Assembly: GCA_013042025.1 (NCBI GenBank)
Contig: JABDQY010000040.1
Location: 1-8,869 of the forward strand
Reading direction: 5' to 3'
Length of the DNA: 8,869 bases
From: Bacteroidia bacterium
GTDB lineage: Bacteria > Bacteroidota > Bacteroidia > NS11-12g > UBA9320
Below, piece by piece: positions 1 through 7,071 of the stretch. Position numbers and translations under genes: made by a program. Each line of letters starts with the position of its first letter. Position 1 is the stretch's first letter. Below the pieces are notes generated by a model. It had not been told where the DNA came from, did no database searches, and saw only the letters and a list, made by a program, of their open reading frames with translations.

Positions 1-12
1 GAAAAATAATTA

Positions 13-1296
13 ATGAAATTTAACCTAAAACAAGACTGGGCACTATTAAGCAAACGTGCTCGAATTTTTTATATAGCATTTACTGTATTTAATTTCATCC
101 TCTTTATTCTCTTATTGGTAAAGGTAGATGCAGGTTTTTTCCCGCCACTAATCTACTTTGTGTTCTGGCAAGTAGCTATCTGGGTATACTACATGTTTCG
201 TTACAAATTTCGAAAGAAAGTTTCTGGTGGAGAATGGATTGATGCTGCAATGTTTGCAATAATCGCAGCTACACTAATTCGAACATTCTTTATTGAAGCA
301 TATCAGATTCCAACATCCTCTATGGAAAAATCATTGCTTCGAGGTGATTTTCTATTTGTGAGTAAGGCAAATTATGGTGCCAGAGTGCCTATGACACCAA
401 TCTCCTTTCCTTTTGTGCATCAAACACTTCCCGTAACTAATGGCAAAGCATATTCTGAAATACTTAAACTTCCATTTTATAGATTGCCAGGATTTCAAAA
501 AATCAAAAATTACGATGTTGTTGTTTTCAATTACCCAGGAGAATCAGATTATCCTGTAGATAAAAAAACAAACTATATCAAACGATGTATTGGTATTCCA
601 GGTGATGATATTCATATTAAGGATGGGAAAGTATTCTTAAATGAGAAAAAAGCTCGAGTTGGAGTTCATGGTCAAACATCGTATAATGTTCAAACTTCTG
701 CATCAACGTATTTAAACCTTAAATCAATGGATAAACTCAACATCTCTGAAATTGATAAAGCACCTGCAGAAGGAAGCTATGAGATGCAGCTAACCAAAAA
801 GAATTACGAAGATCTTAAGAAAATTCCTGGTATGGTTGAAGTAGTGCCAGTTATAGATCCGTTTAGAGGAAGGTTGTTTCCCGTAAGTGAAATATTTAAT
901 TGGACGGTTGACAATTATGGACCAATTCATGTTCCTAAAAAAGGAGAAACCATTTCACTGAATGAAAAGAATTATGAATTGTACAAAGAGGTAATTAAAA
1001 TTTACGAGAACAATCCAGAATTTACTAAAACCTCAGAGGGCAAATACAGAAATGCTGAAGGTGAAATTTCAGAATATACTTTTAAAATGGATTATTACTT
1101 CATGATGGGAGACAATAGACATCATTCTGCCGATTCACGTTTCTGGGGATTTGTTCCAGAAGATCACGTAGTTGGGAAAGCATTGTTTATTTGGATGAGC
1201 ATTGAGCCAACAAATAATAACACATTATTTCCGAACTCAAACAAGAACACATTCCAACGTATTAGATGGAGTAGGTTGTTCAATCGAATTCACTAA
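13..1296 (+). CDS. lepB: Signal peptidase I, Bacteroidota type
   Basis: Membrane serine protease (S26 family) that removes signal peptides from Sec-exported proteins on the outer face of the inner membrane. The 427-residue protein has three hydrophobic segments, at about 17-37, 44-63 and 76-95. They are followed directly by the catalytic serine box PTSSM (Ser103). The general-base lysine is Lys190 in YIKRCIGIPGDD, and the conserved box GDNRHHSADSRFWG lies at 366-379. Between the lysine box and that last box sits a long insertion (about 211-355). This makes the protein longer than E. coli LepB (about 324 aa); enlarged versions are usual in Bacteroidota. The C-terminus RWSRLFNRIH also fits that phylum. 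The start at 13 gives a natural basic N-terminus; only 12 bases lie upstream, so its promoter or operon partner is outside the window. Its stop is one base from the fmt start, so the two are very probably co-transcribed. Identity is secure. Confidence 0.96.
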   Translation: MKFNLKQDWALLSKRARIFYIAFTVFNFILFILLLVKVDAGFFPPLIYFVFWQVAIWVYYMFRYKFRKKVSGGEWIDAAMFAIIAATLIRTFFIEAYQIPTSSMEKSLLRGDFLFVSKANYGARVPMTPISFPFVHQTLPVTNGKAYSEILKLPFYRLPGFQKIKNYDVVVFNYPGESDYPVDKKTNYIKRCIGIPGDDIHIKDGKVFLNEKKARVGVHGQTSYNVQTSASTYLNLKSMDKLNISEIDKAPAEGSYEMQLTKKNYEDLKKIPGMVEVVPVIDPFRGRLFPVSEIFNWTVDNYGPIHVPKKGETISLNEKNYELYKEVIKIYENNPEFTKTSEGKYRNAEGEISEYTFKMDYYFMMGDNRHHSADSRFWGFVPEDHVVGKALFIWMSIEPTNNNTLFPNSNKNTFQRIRWSRLFNRIH

Positions 1297-1297
1297 A

Positions 1298-2245
1298 ATG
1301 AATAAAAAGGATCTTAGAATCATTTTTCTTGGTAACCCAGAATTTGCAAGGTATCATCTTGAACGTATTCTTGATAATGGATATAATGTAGTAGCAGTTA
1401 TATCTGCACCCGATAAACCTGCCGGAAGAGGAATGAAAGTAAATGCTACTCCTGTAACTATGTATGCCAGGGAGAAGGATATACCATGTCTTCAACCAAA
1501 AAATCTAAAGAATCCCGAGTTTATTGAAGAGCTCAAATCCTACAAAGCAGACTTACAAATAGTCATTGCTTTTAGAATGCTTCCTGAAGTAGTTTGGAAC
1601 ATGCCAAGACTTGGCACGTATAATTTACATGCTTCTTTACTTCCAGAATATCGAGGTGCAGCACCAATCAATTGGGCCATCATAAATGGTGAGACAAAAA
1701 CAGGGGTAAGCACATTCAAACTAAAGCATGAGATTGATACAGGAAATCTTCTAGTGCAGAAAGAATGTGCTATTCAACACAGCGATAATGCTGGAACATT
1801 ACATGACAAATTAATGCATTTGGGTGCTGAAGCCATTGTTGAAACCTTAGATCAAATTGTATCTGAAACAATTTCAGAGATTCCACAAGCAAATAGTCCA
1901 ACGCTTAAAAATGCTCCAAAGTTATTTACTGCAAACACCAAAGTTGAATGGAATAAGGCAGGTGAAGAAATCTATAATTTCATTCGAGGTTTGTCGCCTT
2001 ATCCGGTTGCACACACATCTTTCGACAATAAGAATATGAAGATATACGCAACTGAAAATGAGCCATCTATCCACAGCTACTCTCCTGGCACATTCGCTTC
2101 AGATAACAAAAATTACTTAAAAGTTGCTACTACTGACGGTTGGCTAAACTTACTGGATATTAAACTAGAAGGAAAACGACGTATGCCAATTAAAGATTTC
2201 CTAAATGGCTATGACATTAGTCATCTTGGCCTCACAGTGTTGTAA
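1298..2245 (+). CDS. fmt: Methionyl-tRNA formyltransferase
   Basis: Transfers a formyl group from 10-formyltetrahydrofolate to initiator Met-tRNA in the cytoplasm, for translation initiation. The protein is 315 aa, the usual Fmt length. The N-terminal formyltransferase domain starts at DLRIIFLGNPEFA (5-17). It carries the folate-site signature NLHASLLPEYRGAAP (109-123), with the catalytic triad candidates Asn109, His111 and Asp147 (in HEIDTGN). The C-terminal OB-like tRNA-binding domain spans about 205-315, with APKLF at 206-210 and GKRRMPIKDF near the end. The frame is open further upstream (an ATG at 1202), but that would overlap lepB by 95 bases and add 32 residues with no family similarity. 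The ATG at 1298 puts the family's N-terminal strand in place and leaves a one-base spacer after the lepB stop, suggesting translational coupling. No Shine-Dalgarno sequence is visible, as is usual in this phylum. Confidence 0.96.
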   Translation: MNKKDLRIIFLGNPEFARYHLERILDNGYNVVAVISAPDKPAGRGMKVNATPVTMYAREKDIPCLQPKNLKNPEFIEELKSYKADLQIVIAFRMLPEVVWNMPRLGTYNLHASLLPEYRGAAPINWAIINGETKTGVSTFKLKHEIDTGNLLVQKECAIQHSDNAGTLHDKLMHLGAEAIVETLDQIVSETISEIPQANSPTLKNAPKLFTANTKVEWNKAGEEIYNFIRGLSPYPVAHTSFDNKNMKIYATENEPSIHSYSPGTFASDNKNYLKVATTDGWLNLLDIKLEGKRRMPIKDFLNGYDISHLGLTVL

Positions 2246-2280
2246 TTGTTCAAATCGTTATTACATGCAATGTAACTTTG
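2246..2280 (+). promoter_or_regulatory. Possible Bacteroidota promoter at the amidase start
   Basis: TAACTTTG at 2273-2280 matches the Bacteroidota -7 consensus TAnnTTTG exactly. A TTG at 2246-2248 could serve as the -33 element, but the 24-base spacer is slightly long for the class. The box lies just inside the reading frame if the amidase starts at the ATG at 2265. Either the match is chance, or the gene uses a later start such as TTG at 2283 or 2286. Confidence 0.4.
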
Positions 2281-3584
2281 CATTGTTGAAATCGTTAAAA
2301 TTTCTTTTGCTCTTAGCCTGCTGGTATGGTAACACCTCGTTTCAAATTTCAAACATGGTGAGTGTTGTTTTGCAACCGGATTACTTCGTAGAAGAACCAA
2401 GTATTGCACCAAATTACTATAAAAAAGTACAGTTAGTATTAGAAGGCAATAAAACACATAGACTGAATCTAGGTCAGTTATATAGTGCAATAAAAGTACA
2501 AGGAATAGATAGCAGTAATAGTTGGATTACTGCAGAAACCGGACATGAACAATTGACTTTCGGGAAATCCATCGATGATCCAAACATTGATATTCCAATT
2601 AATTTTAAAATTCTAGAAAAATCCACAAATTTATTAGTGCTAAATACTGCAACTAGCACTGCTGTTGAGATTGAACTGTTTTACGCTCCTCCAATTTCTA
2701 TCAAATCGAATAAAGAAAGAAATAAAAAAGCGGATTGTGAGAAACCCATTACAATTCCTCAATCTGAATGGAGATCTGGACTACCTGAACCTGATTCTGG
2801 GAGGAATGAAGTTACAGTTAAGCACTGTATAATTCATCATTCTGCTGGCAGCAATACTGATACAAATTACGTAAATACCATAAGGAATATCTATCTTTTA
2901 CACACGCAGAGTAATGGATGGGATGACATTGGTTACAATTTTGTAATCGCTCCTAACGGAACAATTTTTTCTGGAAGAGATCCACAAGGTGTAGCAGAAG
3001 AGGACAATATTCAAGGTGCACATTTTTGCGGAAAGAATAGTGGTACAATGGGAATCTGTTTGTTAGGAAATTACAATCTCACCTCCCCTACATCCATGAT
3101 GAAAGGCAGTTTAAATGAGTTGTTAGCTTGGAAGCTGCATAAAGAAGAGATAGACGCTAACATTTCTTTTCCTCATCCAACTTCATGGGATGAAAACTTG
3201 GGAAGTGTTGCTATGCATAAGGATGGCTGTCCTACAGCGTGCCCTGGAGATTCAGTTTCACTTATAATAGATGATATTAAATACGATGTTCAACAAGCAA
3301 TAGATGCATGCAGCGGAAGTGTGGCAATTCAGAAATCTGAAAAGAAATTCAAGCAAATGGTTTACCCAAACCCTAGTAGCGGTAAGTTTTATGCCTTAAT
3401 TGAAAAACGAGCAAATATCTCAACGTATAGAATTCTTGATCAGCAAGGAAACGAAATTCAAAAATCCATATATCCAGCTTCTGGCAAAATAACTACAAAT
3501 GTGCCTTCAGGTTCGTATTATTTAGAGTTACGTAATAAGAATAACAGCGTATCAACTCAAATAATTCTTATTGAGAATCAATAA
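2265..3584 (+). CDS. Secreted N-acetylmuramoyl-L-alanine amidase (PGRP/Ami_2 family) with type IX sorting domain
   Basis: Predicted zinc amidase that cuts the bond between N-acetylmuramic acid and L-alanine in peptidoglycan. From the ATG at 2265 it is 439 aa. Residues 9-19 (KSLKFLLLLAC) form the core of a Sec signal peptide. Residues about 30-150 are a presumably beta-rich region I do not recognise. The amidase domain covers about 165-345. Predicted zinc ligands are the first His of IIHHSAG (His191), His318 and Cys326 in HKDGCPTACPGD. Tyr224 (DIGYNF) and His253 (GAHFCG) match active-site positions of T7 lysozyme-like amidases. The tail (about 366-439) opens with VYPNPSSGKF and ends in GSYYLELRNKNNSVSTQIILIE, a type A Por/T9SS sorting domain, so the enzyme should be surface-exposed or released. 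An in-frame ATG at 2205 lies inside fmt and is unlikely. TTG codons at 2283/2286 are alternatives that keep the signal peptide; the ATG at 2355 would lose it. Whether it serves cell-wall turnover or attack on other bacteria is not decidable here. Confidence 0.9.
   Translation: MQCNFALLKSLKFLLLLACWYGNTSFQISNMVSVVLQPDYFVEEPSIAPNYYKKVQLVLEGNKTHRLNLGQLYSAIKVQGIDSSNSWITAETGHEQLTFGKSIDDPNIDIPINFKILEKSTNLLVLNTATSTAVEIELFYAPPISIKSNKERNKKADCEKPITIPQSEWRSGLPEPDSGRNEVTVKHCIIHHSAGSNTDTNYVNTIRNIYLLHTQSNGWDDIGYNFVIAPNGTIFSGRDPQGVAEEDNIQGAHFCGKNSGTMGICLLGNYNLTSPTSMMKGSLNELLAWKLHKEEIDANISFPHPTSWDENLGSVAMHKDGCPTACPGDSVSLIIDDIKYDVQQAIDACSGSVAIQKSEKKFKQMVYPNPSSGKFYALIEKRANISTYRILDQQGNEIQKSIYPASGKITTNVPSGSYYLELRNKNNSVSTQIILIENQ
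3360..3584 (+). other. T9SS type A C-terminal sorting domain of the amidase
   Basis: The last 74 or so residues have the typical pattern of Por secretion tails: YPNPSSGKF at the start, a central strand YRILDQQGNEI, then SGSYYLEL and a short final strand IILIE. Such tails are recognised by the type IX outer-membrane machinery and usually removed after export. No T9SS machinery gene is in this window. Confidence 0.85.
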
Positions 3585-3627
3585 TTTAGCGGATCTTCTC
3601 TAACCGCAAAATGAAAGCTCTTTACTA

Positions 3628-3658
3628 TTGGTCTATGCTATGTAAATAACTACATTTG
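3628..3658 (+). promoter_or_regulatory. Bacteroidota-type promoter of the RND exporter gene
   Basis: TACATTTG at 3651-3658 is an exact match to the -7 box TAnnTTTG, with TTG at 3628-3630 as a -33 element and a 20-base spacer. The ATG at 3674 lies 15 bases after the box, implying a very short leader. The box also shows that the in-frame TTG at 3656 cannot be the real start, because it lies inside the promoter. Confidence 0.65.
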
Positions 3659-3673
3659 CACCCCTCTTACAAT

Positions 3674-6136
3674 ATGTGGGAAAAGATAGCCAATACAATA
3701 CTGAGAAATAGACGTGCACTAATCATCTTTTTGGTTATCGCTACAGGTCTTTTAGCTTATCAAGCTTCCAAAGTTCAATTGGCTTATGACAATCCTAAGT
3801 TTATTCCAGACAACGATCCGGACTACATAGCATACGAAGAGTTCAAAAAGACTTTTGGTGATGATGGTAGCGTAATGGTAGTTGGTATTGATAATCCAAA
3901 GCTACATGAACTTGATTTCTTTAATGCATGGTATGATTTAACCGAAAAATTAGATTCAACTGAAAACATTAAGCAAGTTCTTTCTATTGCCAACATTAAG
4001 GACTTAGAAAAGACCTCAACCATGAGCTACGTGGGAAAAGACTCTTTTATAACTTCTGTTTTTGAAGCTGTCCGATTAATCCCAGAAAAACCAAAATCAC
4101 AGGAAGAATTAGATGAGTTATTTACTCAACTCCGTGATTTAAGATTTTATGAGGGATTGCTATTTAAAGATAGCAGCAACTTCACTCTAATGGCAATTAC
4201 ATTAGAGAAAGCCATCCTAGACACAAAAGGAAGATTGAGCTTTGTAAACGGATTACAAAAAGAAATTACTACTGTATGTAAAAAGTATGATGTAGATGTG
4301 CACTTCTCTGGGCTTCCATTTATTAGAACCAAAATGTCGCAAATGATTCAGCAAGAATTAGTGCGATTTACATTGGTTTCTATGTTGCTTACTTCACTTA
4401 TATTGCTCTTTTTCTTTAGGAGTTTTCCTACACTTACTTTCTCATTGCTCACAGTAATAGTAGGAGTTATTTGGTGTATGGGCATCCTTGTTTTACTTGG
4501 ATATAAGATAACCATGTTTATTGGTTTGCTCCCGCCATTAATAGTTGTAATCGGAATAGCAAACTGCATTTATCTCCTTAACAAGTATCATGAAGAATTT
4601 AGACGTCATCGAAATAAAATCAAAGCTCTACAAAGAGTAATATCTAAAGTCGGCAGAGCGGTTCTATTTACTAACCTAACAACGGCTGTAGGATTTGGTG
4701 TGTTTACACTAACTGGAAGTACGGTTCTTCAAGAATTTGGATTAACTGCTTTCTTAAGTATAATGGCGGTATTTTTAATATCGTTAATTCTCATTCCAGT
4801 GTTATTTAGTTTTCTACCTCCACCAAAAACTAAACATACGAAGCACCTTGACTACAAGTTTTTAAATGTCCTTATAGATAAAATATCCGTCATTGTTCAG
4901 AGTCATCGCAAATGGGTTTATGGAGTAACCATTACACTAGTTACACTGTCCATTCTAGGAATGGCTTTACTTAAAAATGTGGGATATATGGTAGATGATA
5001 TCTCAAAAGGTGAAACATTATACAAAGACCTTAAATTTTTTGAAGCAGAAATCAAAGGGGTAATGCCTTTTGAAATTGTAGTTGATACTAAAAAACCACA
5101 AGGAGTTTCTACTGTTCGGACTTTAATGAATATTGACCTATTAGAAAGAAAGCTTCAAGAGTTTGACGAATTCTCTAAACCGGTTTCTATTTCACAAACC
5201 ATGAAATTTCTAAACCAAGCGTACTACGATGGAGATCCTAGAAGATATCGTCCTCCAAGTGTTTTAGATTTGGGAAATATCACCAGTGCCGTTCCAAGAG
5301 GAGAAACAAATCAAAGCATGGTGAATAGTCTTGTTGATGCAGAGAGCAGAAAAGCAAGAATCAGTGTGCAAATGGCTGATGTTGGCAGCGTTAGAATAAA
5401 GGAGCTAAAAGAACGGGTAAATCAAATTGCTGATAGTATTTTCAATTATGATAGAACCATGGAAGATATCTTTACAGATTCTATTGTGAGAGTTGATTTA
5501 ATTGATACTGTCAATAATACATTAGACACGGTATACCATTCTTACATAGAAACTTCATATGCCAGAAAAGACTCTAGTAGGTTAACTGATCTTTCAATTA
5601 CAGGAACAAGCGTAATTTTCCTTAAAGGAAATGATTACTTAATTAGCAATCTATTAATGAGCTTACTTGTTGCATTCTTGATTATTTCATTGTTAATGGC
5701 GAGTATTTTCAAATCATTAAGAATGATTCTTATATCCATTGTACCAAATCTCATACCGTTGCTATTTACTGCTGGAATTATGGGCTATTTTGGTGTTAAC
5801 TTTAAACCAAGTACTGTTTTAGTTTTCAGTGTAGCTTTTGGTATTGCAGTTGATTTTTCCATTCATTTCCTAACCAAATATAAAATGGAATTAAAACGAA
5901 CTGGTGATATAAGTTTGGCAGTAAAAACAGTTCAAGAAGAAATCAGTACCAGTATGATCTATACAGCTGTTATTTTGTTTTTTGGATTTATCATATTTGT
6001 CTTCTCTGATTTTGGTGGAACTATTGCCTTAGGTTTGTTTACAGCTATTACTCTATTTATTGCACTATTATCAAATTTAGTTTTACTACCAAGCTTGCTA
6101 TTATCGTATGATAATGCAAAACTTAAACGTTCGTAA
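3674..6136 (+). CDS. RND superfamily exporter, MMPL/SSD-like
   Basis: Inner-membrane transporter of the RND superfamily (MMPL / sterol-sensing-like branch), probably proton-driven; substrate unknown, with lipids or hydrophobic compounds typical for relatives. The 820-aa protein shows the duplicated plan. TM1 is about 15-30, followed by a periplasmic loop to about 233. TM2-TM6 lie at about 234-250, 256-276, 280-302, 333-346 and 358-382. TM7 is about 414-432, with a second periplasmic loop to about 655, and TM8-TM12 fall at about 657-677, 683-703, 712-732, 761-777 and 784-807. TM10 holds GIAVDFSIHFLTKY with Asp727, the family's proton-relay-type residue. The matching TM4 segment, IGIANCIYLLNKY, has no acidic residue. 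At 820 aa it is shorter than HAE-1 pumps such as AcrB (about 1050), and no membrane-fusion or outer-membrane partner is adjacent. The ATG at 3674 was chosen because the upstream TTG at 3656 overlaps the promoter box. The gene ends 44 bases before the sigma factor, so read-through into it is possible. Confidence 0.88.
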   Translation: MWEKIANTILRNRRALIIFLVIATGLLAYQASKVQLAYDNPKFIPDNDPDYIAYEEFKKTFGDDGSVMVVGIDNPKLHELDFFNAWYDLTEKLDSTENIKQVLSIANIKDLEKTSTMSYVGKDSFITSVFEAVRLIPEKPKSQEELDELFTQLRDLRFYEGLLFKDSSNFTLMAITLEKAILDTKGRLSFVNGLQKEITTVCKKYDVDVHFSGLPFIRTKMSQMIQQELVRFTLVSMLLTSLILLFFFRSFPTLTFSLLTVIVGVIWCMGILVLLGYKITMFIGLLPPLIVVIGIANCIYLLNKYHEEFRRHRNKIKALQRVISKVGRAVLFTNLTTAVGFGVFTLTGSTVLQEFGLTAFLSIMAVFLISLILIPVLFSFLPPPKTKHTKHLDYKFLNVLIDKISVIVQSHRKWVYGVTITLVTLSILGMALLKNVGYMVDDISKGETLYKDLKFFEAEIKGVMPFEIVVDTKKPQGVSTVRTLMNIDLLERKLQEFDEFSKPVSISQTMKFLNQAYYDGDPRRYRPPSVLDLGNITSAVPRGETNQSMVNSLVDAESRKARISVQMADVGSVRIKELKERVNQIADSIFNYDRTMEDIFTDSIVRVDLIDTVNNTLDTVYHSYIETSYARKDSSRLTDLSITGTSVIFLKGNDYLISNLLMSLLVAFLIISLLMASIFKSLRMILISIVPNLIPLLFTAGIMGYFGVNFKPSTVLVFSVAFGIAVDFSIHFLTKYKMELKRTGDISLAVKTVQEEISTSMIYTAVILFFGFIIFVFSDFGGTIALGLFTAITLFIALLSNLVLLPSLLLSYDNAKLKRS

Positions 6137-6180
6137 ATCCGTTAAAAGTTTATTGGTTTTTAATAGTATAATTGTAATCA

Positions 6181-6768
6181 ATGTCTGCATCTTCAATTAA
6201 TAAAGCTCAAACAGAAATCACGAAATGGGTTGACGAATATGGTGACGATATGTATTCTTGGGCCTATTACAAAACGTCGAGTAAAGAAACAGCTGAAGAC
6301 TTGGTACAAGAAACAATGATTTCGGCATTTAAGTCATTTGAAAAGTTTAGACCAGGTAGTAATCCTAAAACGTGGTTGATGACCATCCTTAACAACAAAA
6401 TCATCGATTACTATAGAGCAAGCAGCACAACAAAATCAATTAATCAAACTACAATTCAGGGAAATCGATTAGAAGAAGATAATTATGACGAAAATGGAAT
6501 GTGGGCTCGCAATCCTGAATCGATGTGGGGTGACCAAGAAAGTCATTTATTAGATGACTCAGCATTCCTAAATGTATTGGACAAATGCATTAATGCTCTT
6601 CCTTCTGCTTGGAAGAATGTTATAGTTTCAAAATACATTAGTCATAAAAAAGGTAAAGAGATTTGTCAGGATTTGAATATTAGTCCGTCTAATCTTTGGC
6701 AGATGGCTCATAGGGCAAAACTGCAACTAAAAGTCTGTTTAGATGAAAATTGGCAAACTGAAGAATAA
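6181..6768 (+). CDS. ECF-like RNA polymerase sigma factor (sigma-70 family)
   Basis: Alternative sigma factor that would direct core RNA polymerase to a specific regulon. The 195-aa protein has region 2 at about 14-80, containing AEDLVQETMISAFKSFEKF and KTWLMTILNNKIIDYYR, the helices that bind core and melt the -10 element. An acidic, Trp-containing linker (about 95-125) follows. Region 4 (about 130-190) includes LPSAWKNVIVSKYI and the helix-turn-helix KGKEICQDLNISPSNLWQMAHRAK that reads the -35 element. Region 3 is absent, as in ECF factors. The C-terminus, NLWQMAHRAKLQLKVCLDENW, resembles an ECF branch usually followed by a short zinc-finger anti-sigma gene. That is the case here: the next start is 3 bases after the stop. 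A weak TATAATTG sits 6 bases before the ATG and is too close to be convincing. The target regulon is not visible. Confidence 0.93.
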   Translation: MSASSINKAQTEITKWVDEYGDDMYSWAYYKTSSKETAEDLVQETMISAFKSFEKFRPGSNPKTWLMTILNNKIIDYYRASSTTKSINQTTIQGNRLEEDNYDENGMWARNPESMWGDQESHLLDDSAFLNVLDKCINALPSAWKNVIVSKYISHKKGKEICQDLNISPSNLWQMAHRAKLQLKVCLDENWQTEE

Positions 6769-6771
6769 GAA

Positions 6772-7032
6772 ATGAAGATAATGAATAAAATGATGGGGTC
6801 TTGCAAAGAGGCATCGGAACTTTCAGTGAAGAAGAGTTACGATGGTTTGTCATTTACGGAAAACTTGAAATTTAGACTTCATACGAAAATGTGCAAAGCA
6901 TGTTTAGCTTATCATAAACAAAATGAAATGCTAGATAAAAAAATTGCTGAATTAATTGAGCAACGAAAAAAAATCCATCTTCATTTATCTCAAGTGCAAA
7001 AGGACGCTATTATAGAGGCTGTTGCAAAATAA
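6772..7032 (+). CDS. Short zinc-finger anti-sigma-like protein (ZAS / zf-HC2)
   Basis: Probable cytoplasmic regulator of the sigma factor just upstream. The 86-aa protein carries the zinc-associated anti-sigma pattern: Cys11 (GSCKEASEL), then His37-x3-Cys41-x2-Cys44 in HTKMCKACLAY. The segment around SYDGLSFTENLKFRLH matches the helix that precedes this motif in zf-HC2 proteins. The remaining part (about 50-86) is charged and helical (DKKIAELIEQRKKIHLHL). It has no hydrophobic membrane segment, so unlike many anti-sigmas it should be soluble. The start at 6772 lies 3 bases after the sigma stop, consistent with co-translation; ATGs at 6781, 6790 and 6793 are possible alternatives and all keep the motif. 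In relatives such as RsrA and ChrR the motif binds zinc and sequesters sigma; some lose zinc on thiol oxidation. Anti-sigma function is inferred from motif and position, not shown. Confidence 0.78.
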   Translation: MKIMNKMMGSCKEASELSVKKSYDGLSFTENLKFRLHTKMCKACLAYHKQNEMLDKKIAELIEQRKKIHLHLSQVQKDAIIEAVAK

Positions 7033-7053
7033 TCTGTAAGGAAGTTATCTCAT

Positions 7054-7061
7054 TTCGTTTG
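7054..7061 (+). promoter_or_regulatory. Weak -7 box before the thioredoxin-like gene
   Basis: TTCGTTTG differs from TAnnTTTG at one position and lies 10 bases before the ATG at 7072. No good TTG is found at the right distance upstream. It may allow separate transcription of the gene; otherwise the 39-base gap fits read-through from the sigma/anti-sigma pair. Confidence 0.25.
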
Positions 7062-7071
7062 TAACAACACG

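Noticed and set aside
1202..1297. Upstream in-frame extension of fmt
   Set aside because: It overlaps the lepB 3' end and adds residues with no Fmt similarity; ATG 1298 fits the family start.
3589..3610. Terminator hairpin after the amidase (GCGG...CCGC)
   Set aside because: Only a 4-bp stem with an 11-base loop and no following T-run.
6153..6180. Promoter before the sigma factor (TATAATTG at 6167-6174)
   Set aside because: One mismatch to the -7 box, no correctly spaced -33 element, and only 6 bases before the ATG.
3674..7032. RND exporter, sigma factor and anti-sigma as one regulatory system
   Set aside because: The exporter has its own promoter and there is a 44-base gap; adjacency alone does not support a shared function.
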